Below are positions 32,207 to 40,953 of a DNA stretch of 64,000 nt, piece by piece (position 1 is the stretch's first letter; each line of letters starts with the position of its first letter). Source of the stretch: Candidatus Hydrogenedentota bacterium (GTDB taxonomy: Bacteria; Hydrogenedentota; Hydrogenedentia; Hydrogenedentales; JAEUWI01); NCBI GenBank assembly GCA_016791475.1, contig JAEUWI010000006.1, forward strand, positions 1 through 64,000, in the 5' to 3' direction. Under the pieces are notes generated by a model. The model was not told the origin of the DNA and searched no databases. It saw only the letters and a program-made list of their open reading frames with translations. Both the position numbers and the translations under genes were made by a program.

Positions 32207-34831
32207 TCAGACTTCTGAGGGACGCACGTCCGACAAGGGGGTGGGTTTCGACGCTTCCGGCGGGTCCGGATCATCCTTCAAAGCCCACGAGATCAACGCT
32301 CGAAAACCGATCAGGCCAAACAATGCGACGGGCATCATCGCCCAGCCCATGAGATCGTGAAATTGCTCCGCAAACTCAACCTCGGTGTGCCCGTACAGCC
32401 AGACCGTGGGCACCAGACGAATAATATTCACGACGATGGCGATAAGGGGACTGGCGAGCACAATCGCGAATCGAGCCCGCGTGCTCAGATCCGTGGAAAA
32501 CGCATAGAAGAAGCAAACCAGCGCGAGGGCGAACACCATGCGTATACCATTGCAGGCTTCGGCAATGCCCACCGAGACTCCGTTCACAATCAGCACTTTC
32601 CCGCTCAACGTAACCGGTTCGCCAAAGGTCTGCAACAGGTACGCCGTTATCTGGGCGGTGACCGTCTGCATCGGGGGCGCGATCTGCGCCCGCAGGATGG
32701 CCGGAACGGGAATCAGGAAGATGAGCACGGCAAAGGCCGGCCAAAGGCGAAGGAATGCCTCGCGTCCAACGATGGTTACGATACAGCCGACCACGATACA
32801 AATCGCACCAAAATGCCAGATACTCTGGAAAAGTTGAAGGTCGCCATAGGCAAATAGCAACCAGCCGAGCGCAACCAACGCCGGACCCAGCCAGGTACCC
32901 ACGCGCCGGGCTCCCGCCGCAAAAGTTCGTCTCGTCCACGCTATCCAGATCGCGGCTGGAATCGCCAGGAGCACGTGGCTGGATTCTTCGTCGGTAGTGC
33001 CCAGGCGATAGATGTCGCGCCACGCGTCGGCGGTCACCCAGAAGCCCACGAGGGCGAGTAAGGCCGTGACAATCAGTATCGGCTTCCGCCAATACCCGCG
33101 TGGTGCGAGTGCCGCATCGGCCTGTTTTGTCGGTGAATTCTCCGCAACCTGCATCGTTGTATCGCCCTCAGATTCTGCCGCAACGGGACTAAACGAATTC
33201 CTGAAACTGACGCCTGACTCCTCAATTGCGGAGAATGCGCTCTCCGCTTTGGCCGCCCACGTCTCGCGGACAACACGCTCGCGCAACCGCGACGCCTCGG
33301 GGGGACTCTCCAACACGCGACGGATTGCCTGAACAAAGCCCTCCGCATCCTCCGCAACTTCCACATGGTCGCTGTAGCGCGACAGCTCATCGAAGGGCGT
33401 GCTGACAACCGGACGTCCAGCCGCCAGATACTCCTTCAGCTTGACCGGGTTACAGGCCTTGATCCACGGGCTCCGGTTCCACGGCATGATCAGCACGTCG
33501 CAGGCCGCCATATACGACGCGACCTCTTCATAGGGCTTGCGCCCCAGAAAGTGGACATTGCCCAGCGTGCACCAGTCCGGCGGCAAAGAACACCCGCCCA
33601 CCATCACAAAAGAACAATCCGGCATCGCTTCCGCCACCCGCACAAACAGCGCCGGGTCAAAGGTGTGAATGTCGATTCCACCCACAAACCCAATCCGCGG
33701 ACGCGCAATCTCCCGAAGGTCCTCCGGCCCATCCCCCGCCGGCGCCGACGCAAACGAATCATAGTCCACGCCGTGATCCACAAAAACCGCCTTGCGACAT
33801 TCCCCCTGCTCATCCGAAAAGACGCTGGTGGAACAGAAAAGCGTCAAATCGGCACGCGACTTTAGAGAAAGGTCATATTCTCTGATCAGCTTGGTATCCA
33901 CACCAGGAAAGTGTTCCATCCGGTCGGTTCGCTGATAGACCATGCCCCTGGCCGGTAGACGATCAACGATCTCGGCCGCAGGAGGACAGGCCACCCAGAT
34001 CAAGGGGTTCTTGATTCCCATCCAGCGGGCCGCATCCATCACCTGCTCCGCCAGCATAGCCTTTCCCCAAGCCGTGCGGTGGAATACCGGTATTGTTACC
34101 GGACTAAACACACCGAAATTCTCTCGAATCAAGCTGAGCCCGCGGTTCCAGCTCCGCAGCTTGCGGGCAACTCGCTTGAAAAAAACCCGCCCCTCGCCAA
34201 CCGACGGCGTTCGCATCCCAATGGAATTCACGTACATCACCGGCATACGCCGACTGAATTCCCGCATCATTTGGATGTCATGTTCGTCGCTATCAACTGC
34301 GCTCCATACCGACCCACCAAAACAAATAATTCCATCAACATCTTTAAGGCTGCGAGCGTCGTCCAGAAAACCACCAATCACGCCCAGCAACTCCTCCGAG
34401 GCCTCCAGAGTCGTGGCATCAAACTGCGACGCGGCCAGCGCCGCATCGATCTTTTCCGGTATCTCCTGATCCGTATTCGCCACGAAGACATTCGGAAGAT
34501 TGCAGAAACGTTCGCAAGTAGCCACCTGGTGATCGTTTCTGTGCTCCCCAAAATCCACGCGACGAGGTAGGATGACCAGGGGCTTGCCCGCCTCAATCGC
34601 CGAAATTATCGTGCCCATCCCCGCATGCGCAACCACAATGTCCGCTCGGTTGAAATAATCCCGGCATTCCGCAGGCGAAATGCGGGCCCGATTCGCCATG
34701 TGGGCCGGACGGTAGGTTCCTCCGCAAGTCTGAGCAAAAACATCACCCCGACCTGCCGACTCTGCCCAATGGTCCACTGCAGCGATCAGCCGGTCAAAAG
34801 GTAACTGCGTCCCGACGGTAACGAAGATCAC
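32207..34831 (-). CDS. Three-part fusion: Alg13/PssE-like glycosyltransferase, GT-B glycosyltransferase, exosortase
   Basis: The protein has 874 residues from GTG 34831, overlapping the PssD-like gene (GTGA). Residues 1-150 are an Alg13/PssE-type catalytic domain (FVTVGTQLPFDRLI, HAGMGTI at 69-75). Residues 165-540 form a GT-B glycosyltransferase with IGFVGGID (380-387) and the C-terminal donor-site region NPVKLKEYLAAGRPVV; it is paralogous to the enzyme at 37471-38688. Residues 580-850 are a multi-helix exosortase with catalytic-type Cys760 (EACNGIR), Arg805 (NIIRLVPTVWLYGH) and His825 (FHDLMGW). The frame is open throughout. An internal ATG at 33154 (M560) with a weak GAGGG could allow the exosortase to be made separately. 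Confidence 0.88.
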   Translation of the reverse strand: MIFVTVGTQLPFDRLIAAVDHWAESAGRGDVFAQTCGGTYRPAHMANRARISPAECRDYFNRADIVVAHAGMGTIISAIEAGKPLVILPRRVDFGEHRNDHQVATCERFCNLPNVFVANTDQEIPEKIDAALAASQFDATTLEASEELLGVIGGFLDDARSLKDVDGIICFGGSVWSAVDSDEHDIQMMREFSRRMPVMYVNSIGMRTPSVGEGRVFFKRVARKLRSWNRGLSLIRENFGVFSPVTIPVFHRTAWGKAMLAEQVMDAARWMGIKNPLIWVACPPAAEIVDRLPARGMVYQRTDRMEHFPGVDTKLIREYDLSLKSRADLTLFCSTSVFSDEQGECRKAVFVDHGVDYDSFASAPAGDGPEDLREIARPRIGFVGGIDIHTFDPALFVRVAEAMPDCSFVMVGGCSLPPDWCTLGNVHFLGRKPYEEVASYMAACDVLIMPWNRSPWIKACNPVKLKEYLAAGRPVVSTPFDELSRYSDHVEVAEDAEGFVQAIRRVLESPPEASRLRERVVRETWAAKAESAFSAIEESGVSFRNSFSPVAAESEGDTTMQVAENSPTKQADAALAPRGYWRKPILIVTALLALVGFWVTADAWRDIYRLGTTDEESSHVLLAIPAAIWIAWTRRTFAAGARRVGTWLGPALVALGWLLFAYGDLQLFQSIWHFGAICIVVGCIVTIVGREAFLRLWPAFAVLIFLIPVPAILRAQIAPPMQTVTAQITAYLLQTFGEPVTLSGKVLIVNGVSVGIAEACNGIRMVFALALVCFFYAFSTDLSTRARFAIVLASPLIAIVVNIIRLVPTVWLYGHTEVEFAEQFHDLMGWAMMPVALFGLIGFRALISWALKDDPDPPEASKPTPLSDVRPSEV

Positions 34832-35466
34832 AGGATTGCTCCCTCATAGTACGGCCCCTCATTGCTCCGCAGGTGCTTCCACTGGGTCAGCCAAAGGTCG
34901 GCAAAGCGTCCCACATGGCGACCGGAAGCAGAAAGTCGCTCGGAATTGGCAATGCTGTCTACCCAGATCGTCCGTGAACCGAGCAGCAACTTGGACCACG
35001 CCAGCCCGAAGAAGCCCGGCGCGGCGCCCGTAGAAATGACTACATCGGGCCGCTCACGCAAAACCACAAAAACCATCTGGGCCGCAAGCAAAACCAACGC
35101 AAACTTATCGGTAAGGTTGGCGTCTATTACAGAATAGAACCGCGCGCCATCAACCTCCACCCGATAATCGCGGCTCACCGTGACGTAAGAGACATCATGA
35201 CCATCAAAAGCTCTGGAAAGTTTGCGTAATTGCACCCAATGCCCCCCGCACGATGCGATTGCCATCACCCGCAGACGGGCATTGGGCGAGTACACCTCAC
35301 CCCCCCCCAATCGCCCCGCGTCAAACAACGACACTACGCCCAAAGCCTCTTCGCACATAGCCTCAAACCCTCTGGATGCTAATCCCCTGACGGCGATCAC
35401 CATCCCCTTGTTGCGCACAGCGCAGCACCTAAATACCGGCCCTTCGCATGACCGATCCGACCGCAC
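34828..35466 (-). CDS. PssD/Alg14-like glycosyltransferase membrane subunit
   Basis: The frame encodes up to 212 residues. The conserved part starts near residue 66 with MAIASCGGHWVQLRKL, followed by DVVISTGAAPGFFGL, the Alg14/PssD pattern. In yeast Alg13/14 and bacterial PssE/PssD, the Alg14 partner anchors the Alg13 catalytic subunit at the membrane. Here the Alg13-like partner is the first domain of the overlapping downstream fusion, so the pair fits. The start is uncertain: GTG 35466, ATG 35403 or ATG 35265 are possible, and the family usually begins just before the ASCGGHW motif. A G9 tract lies within the N-terminal extension. Confidence 0.82.
   Translation of the reverse strand: MRSDRSCEGPVFRCCAVRNKGMVIAVRGLASRGFEAMCEEALGVVSLFDAGRLGGGEVYSPNARLRVMAIASCGGHWVQLRKLSRAFDGHDVSYVTVSRDYRVEVDGARFYSVIDANLTDKFALVLLAAQMVFVVLRERPDVVISTGAAPGFFGLAWSKLLLGSRTIWVDSIANSERLSASGRHVGRFADLWLTQWKHLRSNEGPYYEGAIL
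35300..35308 (-). repeat. Poly-G(9) tract in the 5' part of the PssD-like gene
   Basis: Nine consecutive Cs on the plus strand (coding-strand Gs) encode the Gly run in RLGGGEVYS. The tract lies about 35 bp before the ATG at 35265, so slippage would alter an extended protein or the leader of a shorter one. Confidence 0.65.
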
Positions 35467-35650
35467 TGTTCACCCTGCAAAATTCCCCATCCACGCCCGA
35501 TAGGATCTTACCCGTAAATCTCGGTCCTGTCAAAAAAATGGCATCTCGTAAGCAATAAAGTAATCTATTGACACAGGGGTTGTGTTCGCATTTCTGGGTA
35601 TTGCTACGGATGCGCATCCTTGGAAGTTCCCTTCCATGGTTTGTCTGGGT

Positions 35651-37483
35651 TCACATCACCAAGAATCTTCTGTGCCATATTTCCAATCCAAGAAGAGTCC
35701 AGATTTTCAGTTCCTCATTCTTGCCTGAGAGATGTCGCGAATAAATATCCGCGATGACTTTGCGCGACAAATACTCCCCGACGAAGGAGTTTGTCCCCAG
35801 TAAATGATCCCAGACGTATTCGCGCATTTCTCCTCGAAACCACTGATCGATTGGCACCTTAAATCCTATCTTTCTTCGCTCAATGATTTGTGGAGGAAGC
35901 AAATCCTTTGCTATGTTTCGAAGGACGATCTTTCCGGTTCCGCGCTTGCATTTCAATGAACTGGGAATTTGAAAGGCGAGTTCGACCAGATTATGATCCA
36001 TGAATGGCGGACGGCACTCTATGGACGCGGCCATTGACATACGATCTCCCCGTTCGAGAAGATTGTCCCCCAGCCACTGCCCGCAATCGTTTCTGAGCAT
36101 GGCGTTCAAATAATCAGAGTCCACATCAGACGACTCATCGAGGATCCCACCAAATCCTTCCCGCATGGCTTCAAGTTCGTACCAGGTAAATGGCGCGAAC
36201 CAGTTCAGCCACCGCTCTTGGCGCGATCTGGCGCTCAATGCTCGAACTGCCACACGCAGTCTGGACGCTCTCTGTGCGAGCCTGCGTTCAAGGAAGGGAA
36301 CAATATATTTTCGGAGTCCGATTGGAAGGCGCTGAAGGGCATCCAGTTGCTGGTCGATTCGGTGCTTGGGATACCCTGCAAACAGCTCGTCCGCCCCTTC
36401 TCCGCTCAACATGACCTTTACACGTGAGGCTGCCTGTATTGCTATGTGGTAGACCGCCACATCTCCAGGTTCCGAGAGTGGTGCATCGCGATTCCAAGTC
36501 AACTTCTCGTAAGATGATATAAAGGCCCCGGGGTCTAGCAGAACAACTTCCAATTCAAGTCCGTAGTGCTCCGCTACACTTTGAGCGTAAGGCACCTCAT
36601 CGAATCGAGCATCACCAAAACCCGCAACGAAACACGTGACGGGTTTCTCGTTGATAGTTGCTGCCAGCGCCGTAATCAGGCTGCTATCAAGCCCCCCACT
36701 GAGAAACGCGCCAACTGGAACATCTGCCACCAACCTGGCCTTTACCGCACTGGTAAGCGCATCTCTGACCAAACACTCCGCCTCCTGCGGGCCACTTACG
36801 TTGGAAACAGGACCAGGCAAACACCACCACTGCGTTTTCTTCAATTCGCCAGAGGCACTAAGAATCAGGTGGGTGCCTGGCTCCAGTTTATGGATTCCGC
36901 GAAACAGCGTTTGTGGTGCGCGTGTGGACCGCGTTGCCAGATAGCGCTCAACCGCATCGGGGTTAAGCTCCGCGTCGATCCAAGGCAAAGCCAGCAGCGC
37001 CTTTATTTCCGATGCGAAAGAAAAGCGTCTCCCGTCAAAGTGGTAAAAGAGCGGTAAAATACCCATTCGATCGCGGCACACCATCAGCTCGTGCTGACTT
37101 TCATCATAGAACGCGAAAGCGAATTGTCCGTTGAGCTTATGAAGCCCCGCTGGCCCCCAGTATCTTAGGACCTGAAGCAGCACCTCCGTGTCCCCTGCCG
37201 TCCTAAAGGTTGCCCCGTCCTTTTCCAACACAGCGCGCAATTCCTTGTAGTTGAAAATCTCTCCGTTATAGGTCAGGTGGAAACGCCCCTCACTTGTACT
37301 CATCGGTTGGATCGAATGAGAGAGGTCGATAATTGAAAGTCGCCGGTGTCCCAGCGCGACATCCTCTAGCAGGAGACTCCCAGAGCCGTCAGGGCCGCGA
37401 TGCGCCAATTGATCAGTCATCGCGTGCACCCATTCCTGGCGTGCTTGCATTCCAAAGCATCTGAATCCGGCTATTCCGCACAT
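35651..37483 (-). CDS. Glutamine-dependent amidotransferase, asparagine synthase type
   Basis: The protein has 610 residues from ATG 37483, chosen so that the nucleophile is Cys2 (MCGIAG). The N-terminal class II glutaminase domain contains RGPDGSG and YNGEIFNYKEL. The C-terminal synthetase domain has the ATP-pyrophosphatase P-loop SGGLDSS (262-268) and LSGEGADELFAGY. Asparagine synthase-like amidotransferases recur in exosortase/EPS loci, where they probably amidate a sugar acid or peptide rather than make bulk asparagine. It overlaps the upstream glycosyltransferase by 13 nt. The 184-bp gap after it (35467-35650) has no gene. Confidence 0.9.
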   Translation of the reverse strand: MCGIAGFRCFGMQARQEWVHAMTDQLAHRGPDGSGSLLLEDVALGHRRLSIIDLSHSIQPMSTSEGRFHLTYNGEIFNYKELRAVLEKDGATFRTAGDTEVLLQVLRYWGPAGLHKLNGQFAFAFYDESQHELMVCRDRMGILPLFYHFDGRRFSFASEIKALLALPWIDAELNPDAVERYLATRSTRAPQTLFRGIHKLEPGTHLILSASGELKKTQWWCLPGPVSNVSGPQEAECLVRDALTSAVKARLVADVPVGAFLSGGLDSSLITALAATINEKPVTCFVAGFGDARFDEVPYAQSVAEHYGLELEVVLLDPGAFISSYEKLTWNRDAPLSEPGDVAVYHIAIQAASRVKVMLSGEGADELFAGYPKHRIDQQLDALQRLPIGLRKYIVPFLERRLAQRASRLRVAVRALSARSRQERWLNWFAPFTWYELEAMREGFGGILDESSDVDSDYLNAMLRNDCGQWLGDNLLERGDRMSMAASIECRPPFMDHNLVELAFQIPSSLKCKRGTGKIVLRNIAKDLLPPQIIERRKIGFKVPIDQWFRGEMREYVWDHLLGTNSFVGEYLSRKVIADIYSRHLSGKNEELKIWTLLGLEIWHRRFLVM

Positions 37484-38688
37484 AACGCCTCGCTCACCTT
37501 GTCCAAATGCGCCAAACACTCGCAGCTACGATCATCCCAGCTTGCGTGCTGGAGCAGCAGCCGCCTGGCCTTGGAATCAACTTTTCGCGCACTGTGGTCT
37601 AGAATATCGTGAACCATAGCAATAAACTGCTCGTGAGACTCCGCAATATACATGTGCTCCCTGTAAAACTCCGCCTCGGGGAAATACGTTGTCACGATCT
37701 CCAAGTCCAGCGCTAAATACTCTTTCATCTTGATCGGATTGCAGTACCTGATCCACTCGTTCTGAAGCCACGGCATGATCGCCACGTCAAACAGACTTCC
37801 ATACGCGGGAATTTCCGCGTAGGGCTTCGCTCCCGTCAACACAATATTCGGATAGCGCTCCAGCCTTTCCAACGACAATGTCGCATCACCGATTAGAAGA
37901 ATCGTAGCATCGGGGAAGCGTTGAGCCAGCAATTCAATGAGATCAAAGTCCACAATATAATCATCCAGCCCGCCGAAGAAGCCAATCACCGCCCCGTGGA
38001 GCGTCAAGCGAGGAAGGGACTCGCCGACAACACGCTTAAAGTGCTCGATATCAAGACCGTGATCTAGAAAATACGCCCGGTCGCCCGATTGCGCCGCCTC
38101 CTTCTCCATAAGGCTGTGACTCGAATAAAACACCGCATCCGCACCCGCGAGCAGCTCGTTCTCAAGCGGGACGATATAGTCCTTGTCGACCTCGTCGAAC
38201 GCCGAGTGAATATCTGATCGATTGTACACAAGGCAACTCCTCTCCATATGCCGAGCCACCTCTATGCCCGTGGGGACGGTGATAAAAACGTGCGGACATT
38301 GGATTCCCATTAGTCGAGCGACCAGTTGAATCTGTAGCCGGATAAACAGAAAATTAAGTCGACGGAGCAGCGGCACTCCATAAAGCGGTACCATGATTGG
38401 CGTCATCACAATGAAGCCGGGCGTGGACGGCAACGGGCGGCGCACGTAGCGCAACATGCTCAACGCTTTCCGCAGAATTCGTCTTAACGGCATCGTTGAC
38501 TTGCCCGGCATCGGCATACGCATCCCGATGCTGTTAATCAGCAACACCTTCCGCTCCCGCGCGATTCGCGTCATAAGCTGCAAGTCCGAATGCGCCCGGT
38601 TGTGATACCACCAGTCATGGCTCGAAAAGCAGATCACATTCCGCTGATGCTCGCTTCCAGCCTTTGGTGTCCCATTCTTGTCTAGCAA
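37471..38688 (-). CDS. GT-B glycosyltransferase, paralogue of the middle domain of the exosortase fusion
   Basis: The protein has 405 residues from TTG 38688, supported by GAGGAG 8 nt upstream. It shares motifs with residues 165-540 of the 32207-34831 fusion: ICFSSHDWWYHNRAHSD, VLLINSIGMRMP, VYNRSDI, FLDHGLD, GFFGGLDD and CNPIKMKEYLA. The C-terminal Rossmann half fits GT4-like retaining glycosyltransferases that use nucleotide-sugar donors in the cytoplasm. Donor and acceptor are unknown. It overlaps the asparagine synthase-type gene. Confidence 0.85.
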   Translation of the reverse strand: MLDKNGTPKAGSEHQRNVICFSSHDWWYHNRAHSDLQLMTRIARERKVLLINSIGMRMPMPGKSTMPLRRILRKALSMLRYVRRPLPSTPGFIVMTPIMVPLYGVPLLRRLNFLFIRLQIQLVARLMGIQCPHVFITVPTGIEVARHMERSCLVYNRSDIHSAFDEVDKDYIVPLENELLAGADAVFYSSHSLMEKEAAQSGDRAYFLDHGLDIEHFKRVVGESLPRLTLHGAVIGFFGGLDDYIVDFDLIELLAQRFPDATILLIGDATLSLERLERYPNIVLTGAKPYAEIPAYGSLFDVAIMPWLQNEWIRYCNPIKMKEYLALDLEIVTTYFPEAEFYREHMYIAESHEQFIAMVHDILDHSARKVDSKARRLLLQHASWDDRSCECLAHLDKVSEALCAE

Positions 38689-38745
38689 TCTCGTTTCTCC
38701 TCGTGTCCCTGACGAAACCGAATGGACAATCTTAGCAACTACTTC

Positions 38746-39675
38746 CTACGCGCGCCATTGCGATCGGGCGGCCCAAATTCGCTTCCAACAGCCATACTCC
38801 TCGCACCGAACGCCCAGGATGAGACATGACGCACCATACCCCACCAGGCGAACAATAACCCACAGGGACAAGAGAGCCACCCCCGCCATGCGCCGCAGCT
38901 TCCCCCAGCGCTTCCGGAAAAGCAGCACCTTTGTCTGAAGCAACCGCACAATCCGCCCATCCTGCAGCGGCTCTGACGCCCCCCCATAGTGCACGATTTC
39001 CGCCTCCGGGCAAATCAAGCACTTGTGACCAAGCGCCCGCGCACGCATGCAAAGATCCCAGTCCTCCCCATACATGAAATAATCCGTGTCAAAGCCCCCC
39101 AACTCCCGCCAGAGCCCCGACCGGATCAGCAAAAAGCAACCGCTGACAATATCGACCTCTCGAACTGTGTCACGAGCCCAGCCGCCATAGCAGTCTGGAT
39201 TGAACAGCACAGAATCAGGAAAAGTCACGTCAAGCGCTACCGCCCGACAAAATAGCCCCCAAAGGGACGGCGCCCGAAAACACGAAGCCGGATTCAACGT
39301 CCCGTCCCCGAAAAACGTCCGCCCGCCAAAAATACTCGCCTCCGGGTGGGCCTCCGCAAACGCCACCAGCCGGTCGATAGCGCTATTCAGCACCAGCGTA
39401 TCAGGATTCAACAGTAGAACGTACTTCCCTCGAGCCTCCCGCGCGGCCAGGTTGTTTGCTCCCGCAAAGCCGTGGTTTTGCTCACTTGAGATTAGAGCTG
39501 CGCCTGGGAAATCCTTCCGGATCATGTCGGCAGAGCCGTCTTCCGATGCGTTGTCTATTACAATTATTTCAATACTAAGTTCTTGCGCGCCTTCACGTAA
39601 TGAAGTCAAACATGCCTGGGTCATCTCCCGCGTGTTATAAGTCACCACTATGACTGTTACATCATGGACGCTCAT
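38746..39675 (-). CDS. GT2 family glycosyltransferase (rhamnosyltransferase-like)
   Basis: The protein has 309 residues from ATG 39675, which has GGAG 5 nt upstream; ATG 39693 has none. The GT-A fold begins VTVIVVTYNTREMTQACL, with NASEDGS, the NHGFAGANN motif and the metal-binding LNPDT. The ED.DLC.R region (GEDWDLCMRARALGHK) and HYGG follow, as in rhamnosyltransferase-type GT2 enzymes. C-terminal hydrophobic stretches (about 260-290) suggest membrane association. It should add one sugar during repeat-unit assembly. Confidence 0.88.
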   Translation of the reverse strand: MSVHDVTVIVVTYNTREMTQACLTSLREGAQELSIEIIVIDNASEDGSADMIRKDFPGAALISSEQNHGFAGANNLAAREARGKYVLLLNPDTLVLNSAIDRLVAFAEAHPEASIFGGRTFFGDGTLNPASCFRAPSLWGLFCRAVALDVTFPDSVLFNPDCYGGWARDTVREVDIVSGCFLLIRSGLWRELGGFDTDYFMYGEDWDLCMRARALGHKCLICPEAEIVHYGGASEPLQDGRIVRLLQTKVLLFRKRWGKLRRMAGVALLSLWVIVRLVGYGASCLILGVRCEEYGCWKRIWAARSQWRA

Positions 39676-39755
39676 ACTACTCCACCCGTTCATTTCAAAT
39701 TGACACTTCGACTGCTACGAGATCAACTCCCGTGCAGAGCGGCCAGTGCGAACTA

Positions 39756-40691
39756 TTACGCGTCCTCGTTACGCAACGATTGCGGTATACCCTGAGTAAA
39801 CATACGCGGACGAACCGTAGGAACGCCAACATAATGACGAGCAACACAATTCTTTCGAGAGTTAATCCCAACCTCGTAATTCGGCGGCAGCGTTCTATAT
39901 GCATATTTTGCCGCAATAAGCGCATACACTGTCTGCTCGATCCAGAAATGCCTCACCCATTCTTGCGGAAACGAATTGACAATACTTGATATCGTCGCCC
40001 AGGCCTCTTTGTCGAAACGCGGCAGAAAAAGTGCACCGGCATTGAATCGTGAGACCGGCTCCCACCCAACGCGCTCTGACAGCTCCTGAGAGGATGCTGC
40101 CAATCCATCGGCCGCATTCCAACTTATGTAGGTCAGTTCCTCTTTACTGACTGCGCCATTGAACATCTCCAACATTCTCACGGGCTCTTCAAAAAAGAGA
40201 ATATCTGTATCCATCAAGAATAGCCACTTGGACTCTCCGAAGAGGTGAGGGTCCACCAATTTTCGGCCACAATGTGCGTCGCGGCGAAACGTATCGAGAT
40301 GAGCGTGGGCGCTAGACTGTTGCTGTTTCCAAGTTCGATCCGCCTCCGATTTATCGACTATCTTCACCCCTGGAAAGAGGCGAGAAAGAAGCGCAGAATC
40401 TTCCTCAGTTAAGCTTCCATCGCTGTGGACATAGACCGGCATTGACACGGACCCATACCTGCACAAGCTTCGAAGGCTCCAGACCGCCATGTCGACCTGG
40501 TTGTGTCCACATAAGGTATGAATTTCCAATTCACCCTTGTCAGGAAGTGGTAATGGTTGCATGTTATCAAATCGCTCGCGCAGTCTTGCACGTACTGTGT
40601 GTGAACGCCACTGGTGAAACAACGTCTGTGGAGAATGACACTGCAACCACCATTTTGCCGCCCCCGCTCGTTTTCGAATGCTGGAAGTCAT
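39756..40691 (-). CDS. Putative GT-A glycosyltransferase, DxD type
   Basis: The protein has 311 residues from ATG 40691, with AGGA about 9 nt upstream. It contains VYVHSDGSLTEEDSALL, LFLMDTDILFFEEP (a DxD metal-binding motif in the usual GT-A context) and RFNAGALFLPRF (the NAG motif seen in GT8-like enzymes). I cannot assign a CAZy family with confidence. The flanking DNA is clearly lower in GC than the operon ends. The 262-bp gap upstream (40692-40953) shows no gene and may mark a rearrangement boundary. Confidence 0.65.
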   Translation of the reverse strand: MTSSIRKRAGAAKWWLQCHSPQTLFHQWRSHTVRARLRERFDNMQPLPLPDKGELEIHTLCGHNQVDMAVWSLRSLCRYGSVSMPVYVHSDGSLTEEDSALLSRLFPGVKIVDKSEADRTWKQQQSSAHAHLDTFRRDAHCGRKLVDPHLFGESKWLFLMDTDILFFEEPVRMLEMFNGAVSKEELTYISWNAADGLAASSQELSERVGWEPVSRFNAGALFLPRFDKEAWATISSIVNSFPQEWVRHFWIEQTVYALIAAKYAYRTLPPNYEVGINSRKNCVARHYVGVPTVRPRMFTQGIPQSLRNEDA

Positions 40692-40953
40692 TGTGCGAAT
40701 CCTAGTTTGGTTCAGTTTCGGCGCTAGCGAAAAGTTCTACAACTCAATCGTCCAGTTGCCTACGCCCAAAAATATTCTGTACGCCTGATGCCTGTGTCAT
40801 CGATACTAAGAAACTCCAAGCGCCCTAGCACTTCACCCACCACATGACTTCGACAAAGCAAAACCCAAGATATTGAAAATAGTCGGCGACCACTTAGGAT
40901 TTGGCATTCCACGCCATCCAAAATTCTTATTGGCGCTCTCGATCAATATCAAA

